This document shows positions 9,910 through 22,953 of a stretch of 64,000 nucleotides of DNA, in pieces. The stretch comes from Caprimulgus europaeus (lineage: Eukaryota > Chordata > Aves > Caprimulgiformes > Caprimulgidae). Location: contig OU015533.1 of assembly GCA_907165065.1 (NCBI GenBank), forward strand, positions 26,738,578 through 26,802,577, given 5' to 3'. The position numbers and the translations under genes were made by a program. The notes under the pieces were generated by a model that was not told the origin of the DNA, ran no database searches, and saw nothing but the letters and a program-made list of their open reading frames with translations. Positions within the stretch are counted from its first letter, which is position 1; each line of letters opens with the position of its first letter.

Positions 9910-12900
9910 CTGCAAACAACAATATTTAATATTATAAGCACATATTTGATAGAGGAATAGAGAGACAAAGGAATCTGAACATTCTCAGTATTTATTCAAC
10001 AGATTAGTTTGTTCACTTCACTTATATGCCTAAATAAAAACAAGCCACAGGAAAAAAACCTCTCATTCCTTATCTTTAAATTTGCAGGAAAAGTAAAAAT
10101 CAAAATTCTAACTTACATTTTCATGATTTTTATATAAAGGAACTTAACGCAAGCGAGTTCTCCTCAAGAGCAAGACGCCTGCCAATGAGATTCAACTTAT
10201 ATGAAGTCCATCAATATTAGTTTAGTCCTGCTGATCCCAGATGTAATGGGATTGGAGATATTTATATAGGTTTTTAATAGTGTGTCAAATGCTAAGTGTG
10301 TCCTTCTATTACACTGGTTTATCCAGCACGTACAATTTCTTCAATAGATTTACACAGGTCAAGGGTACCTGACTTGAACTCACTAGCAGGCTTCTGTCTC
10401 TGCTGCTGAAGCCTTAAAACGCACAAGCTCAATTTCATTACAAAGATTATTTGTGCAACTTAGTTCTGAAAATACTCCAACACCTAACACATTAAAAGAG
10501 GGTTTATGTCATAACAGTCTTAACAGACTGGGAGGTGTTACCTTCATTTTCAGCATGGTAGACCAAATGACTTGCAAAAGCTCAAAAAGAAAGTCTAGTG
10601 GCACAAAAAAATCTGAAGAGATATCTTTCAAAGCAGACTATAATTTGTGTTGCTGGACAAATCTGGCCCCAGATAATGCACTGACATTACAGATACAAGA
10701 AAACTTAGTCTTTCAAGGACTTTTCAAGGAAAATGACTCTACAGATTACATTAATCATGGAGAGTGCCATTTCATGATCACTCAGTGGGGAGCACTACAT
10801 GGACATATCATTTTCTCAAAGATCTCATCAGAAGCTGATAGATGAAAGAACAGTATTAACTTTTCTTAGTCTTTTTATCATATATCACTGAACTAGATTT
10901 GGGAAAAGTTTAGAACTATAGTACCAATAAAACCACTTCAACCACAGGAACAGATGTAGCTCACAGATTGTATTTCATGAGTAAGTAGAGAGTTTTATCT
11001 CTATGGCCTTTAAATTCTACGCCCAAGTGTTCATAATTTGATTTCAGAGTGTAGAACACATTAACACTTACTACTAGGAGCACTGCTAGTGGTATCTCCA
11101 TGTAAATGCAGGAGCCAGATTGTGATATAATATAAACTGGGGTGGTTCTAACAATTTCAGACATTGTTGAATACAGGGTTTCTAAAGCAATATTAATTTT
11201 GTAATCAACCCTTAACTATGTATTAAAAGAGAGAAAATTACACACTAGTAAAGAATCAGTTTGAATTTTTTTATGTTTTCAAGTAATTCTTTGCCCCAAT
11301 TATGAATTAATTTGCAATTAATATAGTACATAATTAATTCTTAAATGTCATATAAGTCTAAGTCTATTGAAAATTGTAATAATGGACAAAGCACTCGTAT
11401 TTAAATTGATCATTAGAATTTCAGGAGATTTCAAATCAAGATAAAGATTAAAACAGTAAAAGAAATTCTTTGGCCGGGTGCTGAACTTGCTGGACAAATT
11501 ACCTTTTTGTGCATCTGTTCAGACTGAGAGGAGAATGCTATAGGAGCTGTGATACTTCTTTGAGTGACTTGAACTACGTATTTATTTTTAACATTTTGAG
11601 ATGGATGGGTGTATTTCTATTTTAAACAAGGAGCTCAGATTTTCCTTGGCATTATAACACACTTTCTGTAGTTGTTACTTTTAAACTTAAAACATTGTTT
11701 GGCTTTTCCCCTGAAATTAACACTGGCATATATTTTAACTGTTAGATGCAGTTAACTAAGTTTTAATCTAGGTGAATGTTCATTTTTTGCTGGTCCTCAC
11801 TACTTTGAAAGCTGCCTGTTAAAGCATTGTTTTTGCATAGGCAGTTTCAGGTTCCGCTGATTTTTCCTGTATAGCAGTAGAAAGAGTTGAATTAATACTT
11901 TTAAAGAAAAGAGGAGGAAAAATTAGTGAGTTTTGTATACATTTGGACTACTTCATCTTGGCTGACACAGATTTGGAAATTCCAGAGATTTCCACCACAC
12001 ATGCTTATATCAATAGACCAGAGGAGGCACAACCAATCCAGCACATCTAAGAAGCAGAAAATCTACTGTGTCTGACCTGGTCAGTGCATTTATATATGCA
12101 CAGTTGCTTCATCATACTTTAGATGTGCTGGAATTACTGCACACACACTGTTCTCGGTAGTACATATAAAGAGGATTTCAGTTCCTTGCACACTCCTCTA
12201 CAGCCTGTGAAACTTTCACATTTTATGTTACTGAGTTGCAGAAATACATACATGGTGATTTGATTCTATTGTTAAATGCCTTCTCAAGTATTTGAGCAGC
12301 TTATTTGGGATCCAGTTACTTCTTCTAATGAAAGGATAAAGGAACAACTAAAACATTAGCTGATCCTATGCACTCAATGACCAGTGTGATACTGTTTATT
12401 GCTAATGTTACATCCACTTGACTGGACACATTGCCTCACTGTCCCATGGGCTCTGTCTTGTCTGTCTCTCTGTGTCTAAAATATTTTTGCAGTTGCTCAT
12501 TTCTGACCTTTTCAAGTAATATATATCTGGAGTAATGTGCTCCTCCTTTTTCCTCTCAAGTTCAAAATCCTCATCATTTCCATTTACAGAAGCAGACACA
12601 AACTCATGACTCTACTCAGTATTTCCACAAAATTTAGTCCATTCATTATTTAGATTAAGGCACCAGCTCTCCAATCTGTCTCCCCAGTGCAAAACTCAGA
12701 GTCAAGGATGTCCTGATGCTCCCTACTGTGAATTCATATAAAGGAACTAGGAACCAGGCAAGAACCTTTTAAGGCAGATGGACCTAACAACCTCATGTTT
12801 AACACAGTGACTTTTTTATTCTCTAACTTCTTTTTCCACTGTGACCCAAATGATCTGAAAATGTCAGTATACAGTAAAACAATTGCAATCAAAATGAGGA

Positions 12901-13761
12901 AGACATACACTGTTCATTTAGCTTTATTAACCGTTTTAAAAACCTATGTATAATTGTAGAAACTGTGTAATATCTAGACTGGATTTTTGTTATCAATTGT
13001 ACTTCAGTAACTGTTATGTTAAAAATCCACATGGTCACAAATATTCATTAGAGGGAGAGTATTCCTCCATTGGAGAAATGTTTTTTTCACCTGCTGAGGT
13101 GAGTGAAAAAATGGCAGCAGTGACACCAACACCTACTGGGCTTTCTCTTTGAATTCAGTATCTCTCAGAAATTAAGACTTTCACAAAGGTGTGTCATCTT
13201 GGGGTTTTTTAGGATATATAGCGACAGTGTTAGCAAGAAGATACCGTCTAATCTCTGGCTTTGGATCAGGCTATTATGAAAGAAAAACCTTCAGATCTAT
13301 GCGGCATACATATGGCAATCACTGGCAAGGAGAAGAAATAAGAAGGCTTTCTGAAATATGAAATAGAGACAACTTTCTGAACATGAGATTTCCTATTTTC
13401 AAGTCCCTCATCCTATCCTGCTGGTACTTCTTTTTAACTCAAAGTGTATATAAATCTCTGTCTACAGAATGAAAACAGCTTGACAAGTTATATTATTATT
13501 GAAAGAAAAAAAACCCACTACAACACTCAGAATCCTGGTATCAGCTGAAATAGATATAGAGCTATAATAATTACATCTTATTCACGCACATAAAAGTTGA
13601 ATTAATGTCAGTGGTATGTATGAAGAGTAAGGAACATATACCACTGACTACACTTGTCAATCAGAACCAATAGCATCCTTGCTGATATACTTATGAAATG
13701 ATTTTGTTGTGTAATCATTGCTTCTTGAACTAGACTTATTAAAAGATTTTAAAAATGGCAC
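9910..13761 (-). other. PDE1A: PDE1A intron, 3.9 kb
   Basis: GT-AG intron between the HAADISH exon and the GDKEA exon. No mobile element recognised. A 130-codon plus-strand open frame (10453-10845) lies inside it and is judged a chance frame. Confidence 0.85.
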
Positions 13762-13882
13762 CTGTCGAAAAAATTCTTCCATCAGGGCCATGGTCCACCG
13801 GTAGTGCAGTTCCCAGGATTTTGCTGGATGGCTTATGTCTGCTGCATGTAGAATCAAAGACATGGCTTTGGCTTTGTCTACC
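13762..13882 (-). CDS. PDE1A: PDE1A exon: metal-binding HAADISH
   Basis: 121 nt: one base completing Gly, then 40 codons to a codon boundary. It reads VDKAKAMSLILHAADISHPA then KSWELHYRWTMALMEEFFRQ. The Asp of HAADISH is the second metal-ligand aspartate. KSW and LHYRWTMALMEEFF identify the 1A paralogue; FRQ in place of mammalian 1A FLQ is the form seen in PDE1B and PDE1C. The donor is CAG|GTGCC. Reading on into the intron stays open for 28 more codons, but that extension is not expected to be coding. Confidence 0.96.
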
Positions 13883-14001
13883 CTGTTAATTCAAGGACAT
13901 GCTGCAATTATCTCAAAACAAAAGCAACTATTTAAATGCTTTTCTTGTTCACGAGCTCTTTGAAATACTATAGATAATAAATAGAATGGAAAATAACCTA
14001 C
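13883..14001 (-). other. PDE1A: PDE1A intron, 119 bp
   Basis: The shortest intron of the gene, between the TDMSGHF and HAADISH exons. GTAGG at the donor and taattcaag...ttaacag at the acceptor side on the minus strand. Confidence 0.9.
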
Positions 14002-14103
14002 CCCTCTTTCTGCTGTAGAGTATGTCGCATTGTTTTAATCTGTTGAAAATGACCCGACATATCTGTAGACAAGACCATCTCAATGACCAAGCTACGCAAC
14101 TCC
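14002..14103 (-). CDS. PDE1A: PDE1A exon: VIEMVLSTDMSGHFQQIK
   Basis: 102 nt encoding (R)ELRSLVIEMVLSTDMSGHF, then QQIKTMRHTLQQKEG. The TDMSxHF motif is conserved in PDE1; its Asp sits in the catalytic pocket in the structurally known relatives. The last residues, TMRHTLQQKEG, differ from mammalian NIRNSLQQPEG. The 3' end carries four G in a row, so the donor is read as GGG|GTAGG; this phase is the only one that joins the next exon in frame. The following intron is very short (119 bp). Confidence 0.95.
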
Positions 14104-15416
14104 CTAAGAATAATTAAAAGCAAAATGACTGATTACAATTCATTTATTCTATGTATGGTACATTTGTTTAAGCAGTACTTGTTAATTTATAACCTTCTAA
14201 ACAACATCTCCGGTTTTATTATGTTTTTAAAAGCATTGAAATAAATTATTAACAACTTGAATGCTGTATCCTAAAGGGATTCTGTGAAAGCAATGTACTT
14301 CGGAAAATACACTCTGTAATCATTATTTCAGAGTCACAGTTTTGTAATTCCTCTTTTCTACTGTATAAACTAAAATTACATGCAGTTCTGTCACACATAA
14401 GTCTTTCCTTTTTTTTCCAGCAGTAGAGTATTCAAAAAAACAGTTGGTCTTTGGGCTTACCACCACACAAGAGGATATATTTGTGTCTTTTATTACCTCC
14501 CTCAGTGCAGAGTAGGCATTAACACTAAATCTAGGAAGAAGGCTGTGGAACACTCAGAAGAGCAAGAGATATTACGTCGGAAACACTATCAACATTATAC
14601 CAACGTACGAACATTATGACAAACTACCCTTCCTCTCAAAAATACCTTAATGCCTGTTTCACGAACCAGAACAAGCTTAGGCTTTATAATTTACCTATAT
14701 CTTAGTATTATAGTCAGAGATGTTGGCCTTCTATTAAATAAATAAGAAAATAGTAAAACATGAATCATGTAAGAAAGTGTATTCATTCTCATTGTATATG
14801 AAAGTACATTAATTTTGTCAATGATAATTCTGTTTTCCTGATGTAGATGGATTGCATATAGACCATGTAGGAGTCTACTGGGTCTTTATTTACATGCTTT
14901 TTAAATGGCCTAAGAGGATTTATGTGCAAGTGTTGCTTATATGTACATTGGGGACGATTCACCACATGTATGATGTCCAAGTATCAATTACAACAGTAGA
15001 ATCCTACTTCAGTCATTCTCACTGATCTTTCATGTTGTATTCATATCTTTGATTTACTTAACTGCAGTTTTTTCAAAGGGCTATGTTTTAAAGAGGTAAA
15101 TTGCAGTTTGCTTTAGGGCTGTTAAAATAGTTTGTTAAAAAATTATCAAGACTGCTTTTGAAACAAATTAGTTGCATATTGAAGCTGATACTGCTCATTA
15201 ATTTTTGTGTTTTTATTCCCAATTTGCTTTGATCTAACTGGATAAAGACTCAGTCCTCTCACTTCTACTCAATAATATGCAGCCATAGTGTGTTTAGAAA
15301 ATGCCTTACCTTTTCTGACCTCATAAAAAGATATTAATTAATTTGCATCCCTATTGTTCCTCCTTGACATTGCCTTGAAACTGTACCCTTCAAACACTGC
15401 CAAACCCATTGGAAGG

Positions 15417-15434
15417 AAAAAAAAAAAAAAAAAA
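15417..15434 (+). repeat. A homopolymer
   Basis: About 18 A in a row after ggaagg. No retroelement body was recognised upstream that would make it a retroposon tail. Confidence 0.8.
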
Positions 15435-16542
15435 GAACAGCAAACTGCGTGAAAACTGAGGGCTCTGCATTGTTAAACCCTGTTGCTTGTTAAGACTGAA
15501 ATAATTATCACTTCCCCTTTCTATGGGAGATTTTCCTAGGAACTTTCCATATCTAAACTTTTAAGAGCAATCAGAAATAAGCCCACCCCTACTACACAAG
15601 ATGAACAGAGAAGCAAAATGCTGCTTCCAGTTTACTCACACTGTCATGACAGCAGACAAACCCTAATTCTTACCTCCATCACCTGAATAAGGATGAAGCA
15701 ATGAAGCACGGACCACCTCACACACTTCTGAAGATTTCAGGCCACTAAAAAGCTGCTGAAGAGCAAAGGAGAGGCTCTCCACCTACAGCCTGCAGTTATT
15801 TCCTGCCTGAACCCCATCCATCATTAATAGAAGGATGGAAAATTGAGAACTGACATGGAAACATTAACTAAAGCTCTAAGTAAACTGTAATGTCCTGTGC
15901 TGCCATCCTTTCTCATCCCTCCTATATCCATACGTCCTATGGACAGGATACTGTAAAAAAATAGGTGCAAGGTGATGTGAAAAAATTACATGTATACTCC
16001 TGTAATAAACATGAGACAAGGAGTGGCACATAATTTTTTTTGAAAAGTACTTAACCAATAAACAGAAATCAGCTTTACCTGGATACATCCATGACAAAGA
16101 CATTTAATCAGCTGGAGAACTAATGAAAAAAAGTTTAAGATGAGCAAAAGCAAGTTGGTAACTGAAGACATAAGGTTCATCTTGCAAGTTATAGGAATCC
16201 TACTTTCCTCAGACAGAAGACTTCCAAGGGAATTTATGAAAGAAAAGCTGTTCATTATGCAATGTATATAATTTTCCTGGTTTCAGCTGAGATAGAGCTA
16301 GATTTCTTAGTAGTTAGAATAGTGCTGTGTTAGGTTTCAGTATGGGATTTGGTATGAGAAGAATGCTGGTAATATACTGATGCTTTTAGTTGTTGATAAG
16401 GAATCAAGGACTCCAACTTCCCATGTTTTGCTAGTCTACAGGTGCAGAATAAACTGTGGGGGAACATAATAAGATTAGCATACCCAAACTGGTATATGGA
16501 TAGGTCAATGGGATATTCCATATCATATAATATCAAGTTCCA

Positions 16543-16550
16543 TATATAAA
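16543..16550 (+). promoter_or_regulatory. LTR TATA box
   Basis: TATATAAA sits about 270 bp into the solo LTR, where the U3 promoter TATA of this LTR type lies. It could in principle start plus-strand (antisense to PDE1A) transcripts; nothing in the sequence shows that it does. Confidence 0.5.
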
Positions 16551-16742
16551 TGAGGGCTGGCGGTAAAGCTGTGTCTCTCTTCCAGGACTGCGGTATTGGT
16601 TTCAGGATTGTCTCTGCTCCAGGACTCTGCTCTGGGGACTAGCTGGTATCAGTTGGTGGCTGGTGAGCAATTGCACTGTGCATCACTCATTTGTATATTC
16701 CATTATTGCCATTATTATTGTCATAATTACTTTATTTCAATT

Positions 16743-16748
16743 ATTAAA
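16743..16748 (+). terminator. LTR poly(A) signal ATTAAA
   Basis: ATTAAA about 195 bp after the LTR TATA box, directly before TTGTTTTTATCTCAACTCAT. In this LTR type the corresponding TATTAAACTGTCTTTATCTC region marks the R/U5 polyadenylation area. Confidence 0.45.
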
Positions 16749-18086
16749 TTGTTTTTATCTCAACTCATGTTTTCTCACTTTTACCCTTCTGATTCTCTCC
16801 CTCATTTCCTGGGCAGGGGAGAGTGAGTAAGCGGCTGTGTGGCGTTTAGCTGTCAGCCAAGTTAAAACAACCACAATAACACATACTGTTGTGTTAGTCT
16901 TTTTTATATAATCAGGTGATACACCATTGTGTGCCTTATGACTGGAATGGTTTGAGACATTAATACCGCTTGACCACCTATAATTGTTGATGTAACCCAT
17001 GGGGTGCTAGAACACCAGAAGCCTTGTGAATCAAAGGAGAAAGGGGGACAAAAAGTGATCCCTTTTTAGATATTTAGCAGCACTAAGTGAGAGAAAGAAG
17101 ACAATATGGAAGACTGGAATATATTTTCAGAGTTGTGAAAAGAGCGAGAAATGACTATGAATGTCACATGCTTTATCCACAAAGGACATCCTCATCAGAA
17201 TACAGGCAGTGTTTCCCTGCTCTGCCCCAAACCCTATGCTTTAAACTTAATTGAAGCTGACAGTTTATTAGTGCATTCATCTTCCTAATGTTAACATGTA
17301 GAAAATAAAATGTAATACTATAAACTCATTCTCAGTCACTTTGCTTTATCTTGCTGAAATAATTAGCAGAACCACAGTTTAAATAGGCAGGGGTATTAAA
17401 CTTTAAAAAAATGAAATCGCTGCAACTCATGAAAACAGATCTGACAGTAGTCAAGAAATTAATCAGTGCCAAGAAGTACATCAAAATTTGAACAAATTAT
17501 CATTTCAATTTACTGTCAATTTGATTCAGGGCAAACTTCAAAACTGTTAGTCTAACAGCATGAATTTCAGTGTAGATCCAAGAGGTTCACTGTAGTAATA
17601 ATTAGAAAATTGAAGAGCCTCTTTTAAGTGGCTAACAGATCTATCATTCCACCAACAAACAACTGTATCTGGTGACAGGGTAACAAGTACTTTTGAACAT
17701 TAGAAATGAATATGAGGAAACCATAATTTCCATGACTGACCCTCTAAATTAAACATCAGACTTCAACAGGTTGTGCATGTTCACAGACTTGCACTTCAGA
17801 AGTTATCAGTTTGTTTGAAAGTAGAGACTGCAATTGCAGTTAAGTGACAAAACACAGAACTGAATTTCCTCGTTTATTTACTTCAGCTTTAGTCAGTTCA
17901 TACAGATCTAAGTTGTACTGAATAGCCCCAACAAGAGATCATAAATTCTACTTTTTTTGGTTGCCTCATCCCACCAACTTCAAACTGTGTGGCCACTGTA
18001 TACAAAAAAAATTTGCAAAACTAAACTAAAATCTGCCAGGAAATCCAAACTGGGTTACAGTGAGAGGAGATTGAAAAACAAGTGCG

Positions 18087-18134
18087 AACACACCTAGTCT
18101 GTGACTGGGGAACACACCTAGTCTGTGACTGGGC
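18087..18134. repeat. 24 bp tandem duplication
   Basis: Two adjacent copies of a 24 bp unit, AACACACCTAGTCTGTGACT plus GGGG or GGGC, differing only in the last base. The near-perfect identity indicates a recent duplication, within the intron between the exons at 20233-20358 and 14002-14103. Confidence 0.9.
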
Positions 18135-19724
18135 AGCTTCCAAAGGAACATGGTAGTTTATCACAGGTTCAAAATCCATGGAGAAATGAAATACAACAGA
18201 CATTAGAGCAAAAGGTTCATTACATAAAGAAAAAGAATTGTGGGAAGACCAGACTCAGCAATCTAGGCAGAGAAGAGTGTGCTTCAGAAATATGAAGACA
18301 ATATATCACATTCCTCCCTTTATTCTGTTGCAGTCCACCAGAGCACTATGTATAAATAACATACACCTGGAAACCATAGGCTCCTCTGTCCATCGGGAAA
18401 TATTTTCTTTCATAGGAGTTTCCATCCTATCACTCTTTTCCCCATTGACATAATAAAAGGGAACAACTAGGATGTACTGTATTAGCTGGCAGCCAGATTT
18501 CTGTCTGCTGGCGCAACTGCATGTTGCTGCAAGGATTCCCAAATGATACTCATTTATGGTGGTCTCCCATGATGAAGGAGCCAGGACTGGGGAAGCACAT
18601 AAGTGTCTTCAAGTCATCCTTGATACAGTCCTTAACTGAAACTCAACTGAAAAAGATCTGCCCCTTTCTACCTGGAAGCATTCTCTGGTAGGACACAATA
18701 TGAACAACAATACTTCAAAAAAACATACTCAAGACAACAAGTCTGAAGATTTGAAAATCATTACCTCTCTACAGTGATGGTTTTAAAAGACAGAATACCA
18801 GCCTCTGACAGCTGTCTACTGGCACAATCACTTTCTCCATACTCAATAGCTAGGACAAGCAAAAATAGGGTCAGAGAGACCTATCAGCTCCAAAACTATC
18901 AGGTCCAAAATAGTTCCAAACAGAACAATGTTTGGAACTTGCTAACTCATGTTGGCAATGAAAATCTAGGTGTATATGACAATTATCGCTGAAGTTTACA
19001 ATTTACTCCCAGACATGTTTCTCCAGAACTAAATTTACAACACAGACTTTATAACTAAATCCAAATGAATTTCCTCTGAGAATAAATTTTTATGAGAATG
19101 AGAAAGTGTATGCTTCCTCTCTCACTTTGTATTAAATGAAAAATTAAAAATACTTTAAGTGCTTTGGAGTAGCTACAGAAAAATAATGAACTGAAAACCA
19201 AAAGGGTCTTCAGACTTATATTCAATAAATGCTTTATTTAGGGGTGTTCTCATCATGTAGATGAGTAAAATAATGTAAATCTACCATGTAAAATAGTCCT
19301 TCATCTGTAAATATACACCACACTAAAATCTGATCTTATATTCACATCCTCCTTTTATAAATGTATCGTTTTACAAAAATATAAATAAAGCAGAGTATAG
19401 CTTTGTTATTCATGGTGGCATCATTTATGGTGGAGACTTTCCTGGAAGCAGAACACCTCTCTGACTTCACAGTCCACCTATTTAAAAGTTAATTTTAGGA
19501 TCTCTGAATAAAAGCTATGTTCACAGAAACACACAGCAGACATATTTTAAGTGCTATATGTAGTGATCAAAAGTATACAAAGATAACACATCTTTTCTCA
19601 TAATGGAAAATTCTTATTGGTAACACTTGTTCATTTTGGTCTTACAGGTCTTAGTATTTGTGACATCAGTTATGATCATGATTCTTTCAGCTAGTCAAAT
19701 TTTCTTCAGGAATTACACTAAAAC

Positions 19725-19760
19725 TGGAGGAGGAGGACGAGAAGGAGAAGAAGAAAGAGA
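19725..19760 (+). repeat. Purine tract (GGA/GAA)n
   Basis: A 36 bp run with only one pyrimidine, made of GGAGGAGGAGGACGAGAAGG followed by AGAAGAAGAAAGAGA. It is a pure simple-sequence tract in a PDE1A intron; on the transcript it is pyrimidine-rich. Confidence 0.85.
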
Positions 19761-20232
19761 TTGCTGTAGTGCTTCTGGGCCTTTATTATTTTTAGACTCC
19801 AGATAATTCATTTTTAATTCTTAACCAAGATGTGACTGTGCTGTGCTATGTTACACAGCAGAAATCCCAGAAGCAGTAATGCTCATCCTGGCAGCAAAGT
19901 GTTTGAGCCCACTGGTAGACAAAAGTAATCTGGTTCAGGAAGGGCAGCACTGTAGTTTTCCTGAAGAGCTATCTCACCTGAGACACTGTCCACACAGTCC
20001 AACACTCTGCCTCATAAATGCACAACCTCACTTGGAAAATTATATGGAGTCTCCCAAACAGTACTTTACACTACGGCAGCCTTCCCTAAGCTCTTAATAT
20101 CCATTACCGCTTCCAGTGCCAGAGTTTCTTCCTGTAATTTGAACTCTTAAAATAGACTCCACAGGGAAGGTCTGGTGTTTTTTCTTATTTTTAAATACTG
20201 GAATTAAGTTTGAATGTCACAGTAGGTCTTAC

Positions 20233-20358
20233 CTCCAGTCATCTTTGGTTAAATTTGCCAGGATGTTCATCTCTTCTTCTTGCATGAGTCTATAAGCAGC
20301 ACTCACATGATGATTTTCAAGAACAGAACGATCATTGTACAATATTGCAACATCTGAC
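20233..20358 (-). CDS. PDE1A: PDE1A exon: SDVAILYNDRSVLENHH...
   Basis: 126 nt, entering and leaving in the same split-Arg phase, encoding SDVAILYNDRSVLENHHVSA, then AYRLMQEEEMNILANLTKDD and W. NDRSVLENHHVS is a hallmark PDE1-family segment of the active-site wall. It is almost identical to the mammalian sequence, with ANLTKDDW for INLSKDDW. Acceptor aaactctag, donor GAG|GTAAGA. Confidence 0.97.
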
Positions 20359-22852
20359 CTAGAGTTTAAAAAAAAAGAAGGCCAGAATTTGGAATAGCAT
20401 CCGAATGACAGCACTGGGGAAGGTAGAACTGTGTATTCACTATGAGTCCTATTGATTATACATATCAAACTATGTTTACTTGTTCCTATTATTAAATACT
20501 GCTAAAGTTTCCATCCTAAATGCATAAAAAAATTATCAATATACCACTGTATATACTGTTTGTGGGAAAGTCATATTTTAAAATGTGTAATGTTTTACGT
20601 ATATAAATGTGACAAAAATCTGCGAGGACATCTTTGAGCTTCTTGACTGTAGATGAGATCATAAAGCAACAGAAATGGTCTAATCAGGCTGCTCAAGAGT
20701 ACTCTTTAGTGATACAACCATTTAAAATGCAATGCATTCACCAACAGAGAGGGCTCCACACAGGTAGGTATAAAGCATGGGTATTAAGTTACTGCCCCTG
20801 TTCTGAGGGAGATGTGCTTTGGCCTATAATTAATGAAATATTTTAAAACTTAAATTTCATATGTTTTAAATGAATGCCATCTTTTTTTTCAGAAAAACAG
20901 ACAAATTTTAAGCCTCATAACAAAGGAATGGAAGAGATGACAAGCTGAAATTAGATTGCATTCAAGTGCTTCCTAAAGCCAGACCCTTACCATAACATAG
21001 CACTCTCAACAGTATTTTTCCTTCTTAATTAAAGAATAATCTACAATACTAAAGTTCCATATAGATAGATGGATTTGTCATACTTAGCTTCAAACTTCAT
21101 TAATTTGGGGGGAATTTGTTTCCCCAAGATCTGATCTGACTTCCTAAGCAATCTTCTCTGCTACACTTCTGTTCTGATAAAACTATTCCAAAGTATTACA
21201 GTTTGGTCAACTGAAAAAGTCTCTACTAGAAGAAAGGTGTGATGATTTAGCAGCACAGCTTACTCTGATATTAATAAGGTAAATTCAACCTCTTGTTCTG
21301 TTGAGCAATGGTATATATTCAGTGTAACCACCAATGTATATGGTATGATACCAAGGAACCTAAAAAATTAAAATATTATAGGAAACATTATTTAGAGGGA
21401 ACAAACCATGTCCTACCTAAATAATGAATATGTTTAAATCCATAATTCTACTGAAATAATGGGAACATCTGTGATTTGCCAATCACGTGTGTGAAGCCCA
21501 CTTTGACCCACATAGCTACTTATGGCTAGTTTTAAACAGTGCTAATATTTGCTATGACTATGCCAGCCATATCCTCAGCTTTTCTCAGGTAATGTGTAAT
21601 CATGGCTCTGCGATGCCAAATCAGGGCCAGGTACCACTAGGAGGGAAGAATGAGCACCATCACAGAACAAATACCTGTTGGCAAGTCTGCCCGAGTGAAA
21701 TTCAAAGGCTAACAGCTTAATTCATTTTCCACTTCTGCAATACTTCAGAGCAAAATATTAAGGACAAAAATAGAAAAGTACTATAAACTTGGAACAACAA
21801 ACTGAAGCTTATTTTTAGCCAGACTATGCTGAGGGAGAAAAGATGTTTTTATTTCAGCTGCAGATTTTTTTTCATTATTGAAGGAAACATTTCAGAGCAC
21901 AAGTATTTTACAGATTTAATTTAAATGTAACCATTGGACACTATCTGTATAAGTGAGTATGAGGATGCTTCGCTTCAAGGTAGTAGTACTTCTAGCCCAG
22001 AGCTGGTTTGTTAGAATACGCCAGTGTTTTGCTAACATTTTTTTTCAAGAGCAGGTAAAGCAGACTCCTCAACTGAGGATGCTAATAAAAATATAGACTG
22101 GTGTGAGAGAACAAGATGCTTTTTACTAGGCAAAGTATCAGGTGTACCATTTATCACCCAGTAGTGGATTGGTCAGTGTTTTCCTTTGATAAGCTAAAAA
22201 TATTTCACAGGAGAGAGGTGTTTGCTGCTGGTTCTGAACCAGAGGCTAGGAGGACAGACTGCGCCTGCAAGAGAATACAGTTAGTCTGACTTTCAAACTC
22301 GATTTCTTTCTAGATTTCTTTTCTGTAACTACTACAGATGCTGCCAAAACATGCTAGGAGAGGACTCTTGGTAAGGATTTCTAAAGCTGTATTTGAAGGT
22401 TTCTCCCTCTGTACTAGGACCCTGTAAGCTAAATACACAACTTGAAGCAAAATGTAGCACCTGAAGTAAGTGCAGACACATTGCTGAAAGTGAAGTGGTT
22501 TTTCTGGGGATACTGTGGAAGAAATTTCTGAGTTGAAAGTATCAGAATTTAAGTGAGCAAAGAGAGGGGTGGGTGAGGGGTTTTCAAGTCCGACGTTCTG
22601 AAACGTTTTGAATTCTCTCTTGACATGTCAGCTCCAAAACATAATTATTTCAAATACTGTGGAGCTAAGTCCTTGCTTTTCCATATTTTGTTCACATGAG
22701 CAATTTCATTTACTGTACAGAGGTCAAGGAAGCAATTTGTAAAATCAGGAATGACTGGCTATTTTCTGGCTGTATCAGTAAGAGGTACGAAACAGTTCAG
22801 ACCAATGAACAGCACACTCCAGATATGACACTTTAGGGACCACTTCACTTAC
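20359..22852 (-). other. PDE1A: PDE1A intron, 2.5 kb
   Basis: GT-AG intron between the HD-motif exon and the SDVAILYND exon. No repeat element or extra exon recognised. Confidence 0.85.
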
Positions 22853-22953
22853 CTTGTTTGAATATGAAAATTGTTTGTGGTCCCAGTATGTTCATAATCA
22901 TGGACGGCAGCTGCAAAGATCATTGCTAAAATTTCCAGTTCTGTAAGCCAGTG
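22853..22953 (-). CDS. PDE1A: PDE1A exon: HD metal-binding motif (AAVHDYEH)
   Basis: 101 nt: 33 codons from a codon boundary, then AG of a split Arg codon. It reads HWLTELEILAMIFAAAVHDY then EHTGTTNNFHIQT. The AAxHDxxH sequence supplies the His-Asp metal ligands that give the HD superfamily its name; both are intact. The change from AAIHD to AAVHD is conservative. Donor AAG|GTAAGTG is near-consensus. Confidence 0.97.

Larger units (their letters stand above)
16273..16875 (+). mobile_element. Solo LTR of an avian endogenous retrovirus
   Basis: A 603 bp block in the PDE1A intron 14104-20232, antisense to the gene. It matches a widespread avian LTR type: the head CTGGTTTCAGCTGAGATAGA, a TATA box in the middle, GGGGACTAGCTGG, then GTGAGCAATTGCACTGTGCA, a poly(A) region with TTATCTCAACTCATG, TGATTCTCTCCCTCATTTCC, and the end GAGTGAGTAAGCGGCTGTGT followed by AAAACAACCACA. 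The flanks ATAAT (16268-16272) and ATAAC (16876-16880) differ at one base and look like a worn 5 bp target duplication. No internal retroviral genes adjoin it, so it is a solo LTR left by recombination. The exact family name and the first bases are uncertain. Confidence 0.85.
14104..20232 (-). other. PDE1A: PDE1A intron, 6.1 kb
   Basis: GT-AG intron carrying the solo LTR (16273-16875), the 24 bp tandem duplication (18087-18134), the A run at 15417 and the purine tract at 19725. No further exon was recognised. Confidence 0.85.

Noticed and set aside
16596-16826. 76-codon plus-strand frame
   Set aside because: Lies wholly inside the solo LTR and has no retroviral protein content.
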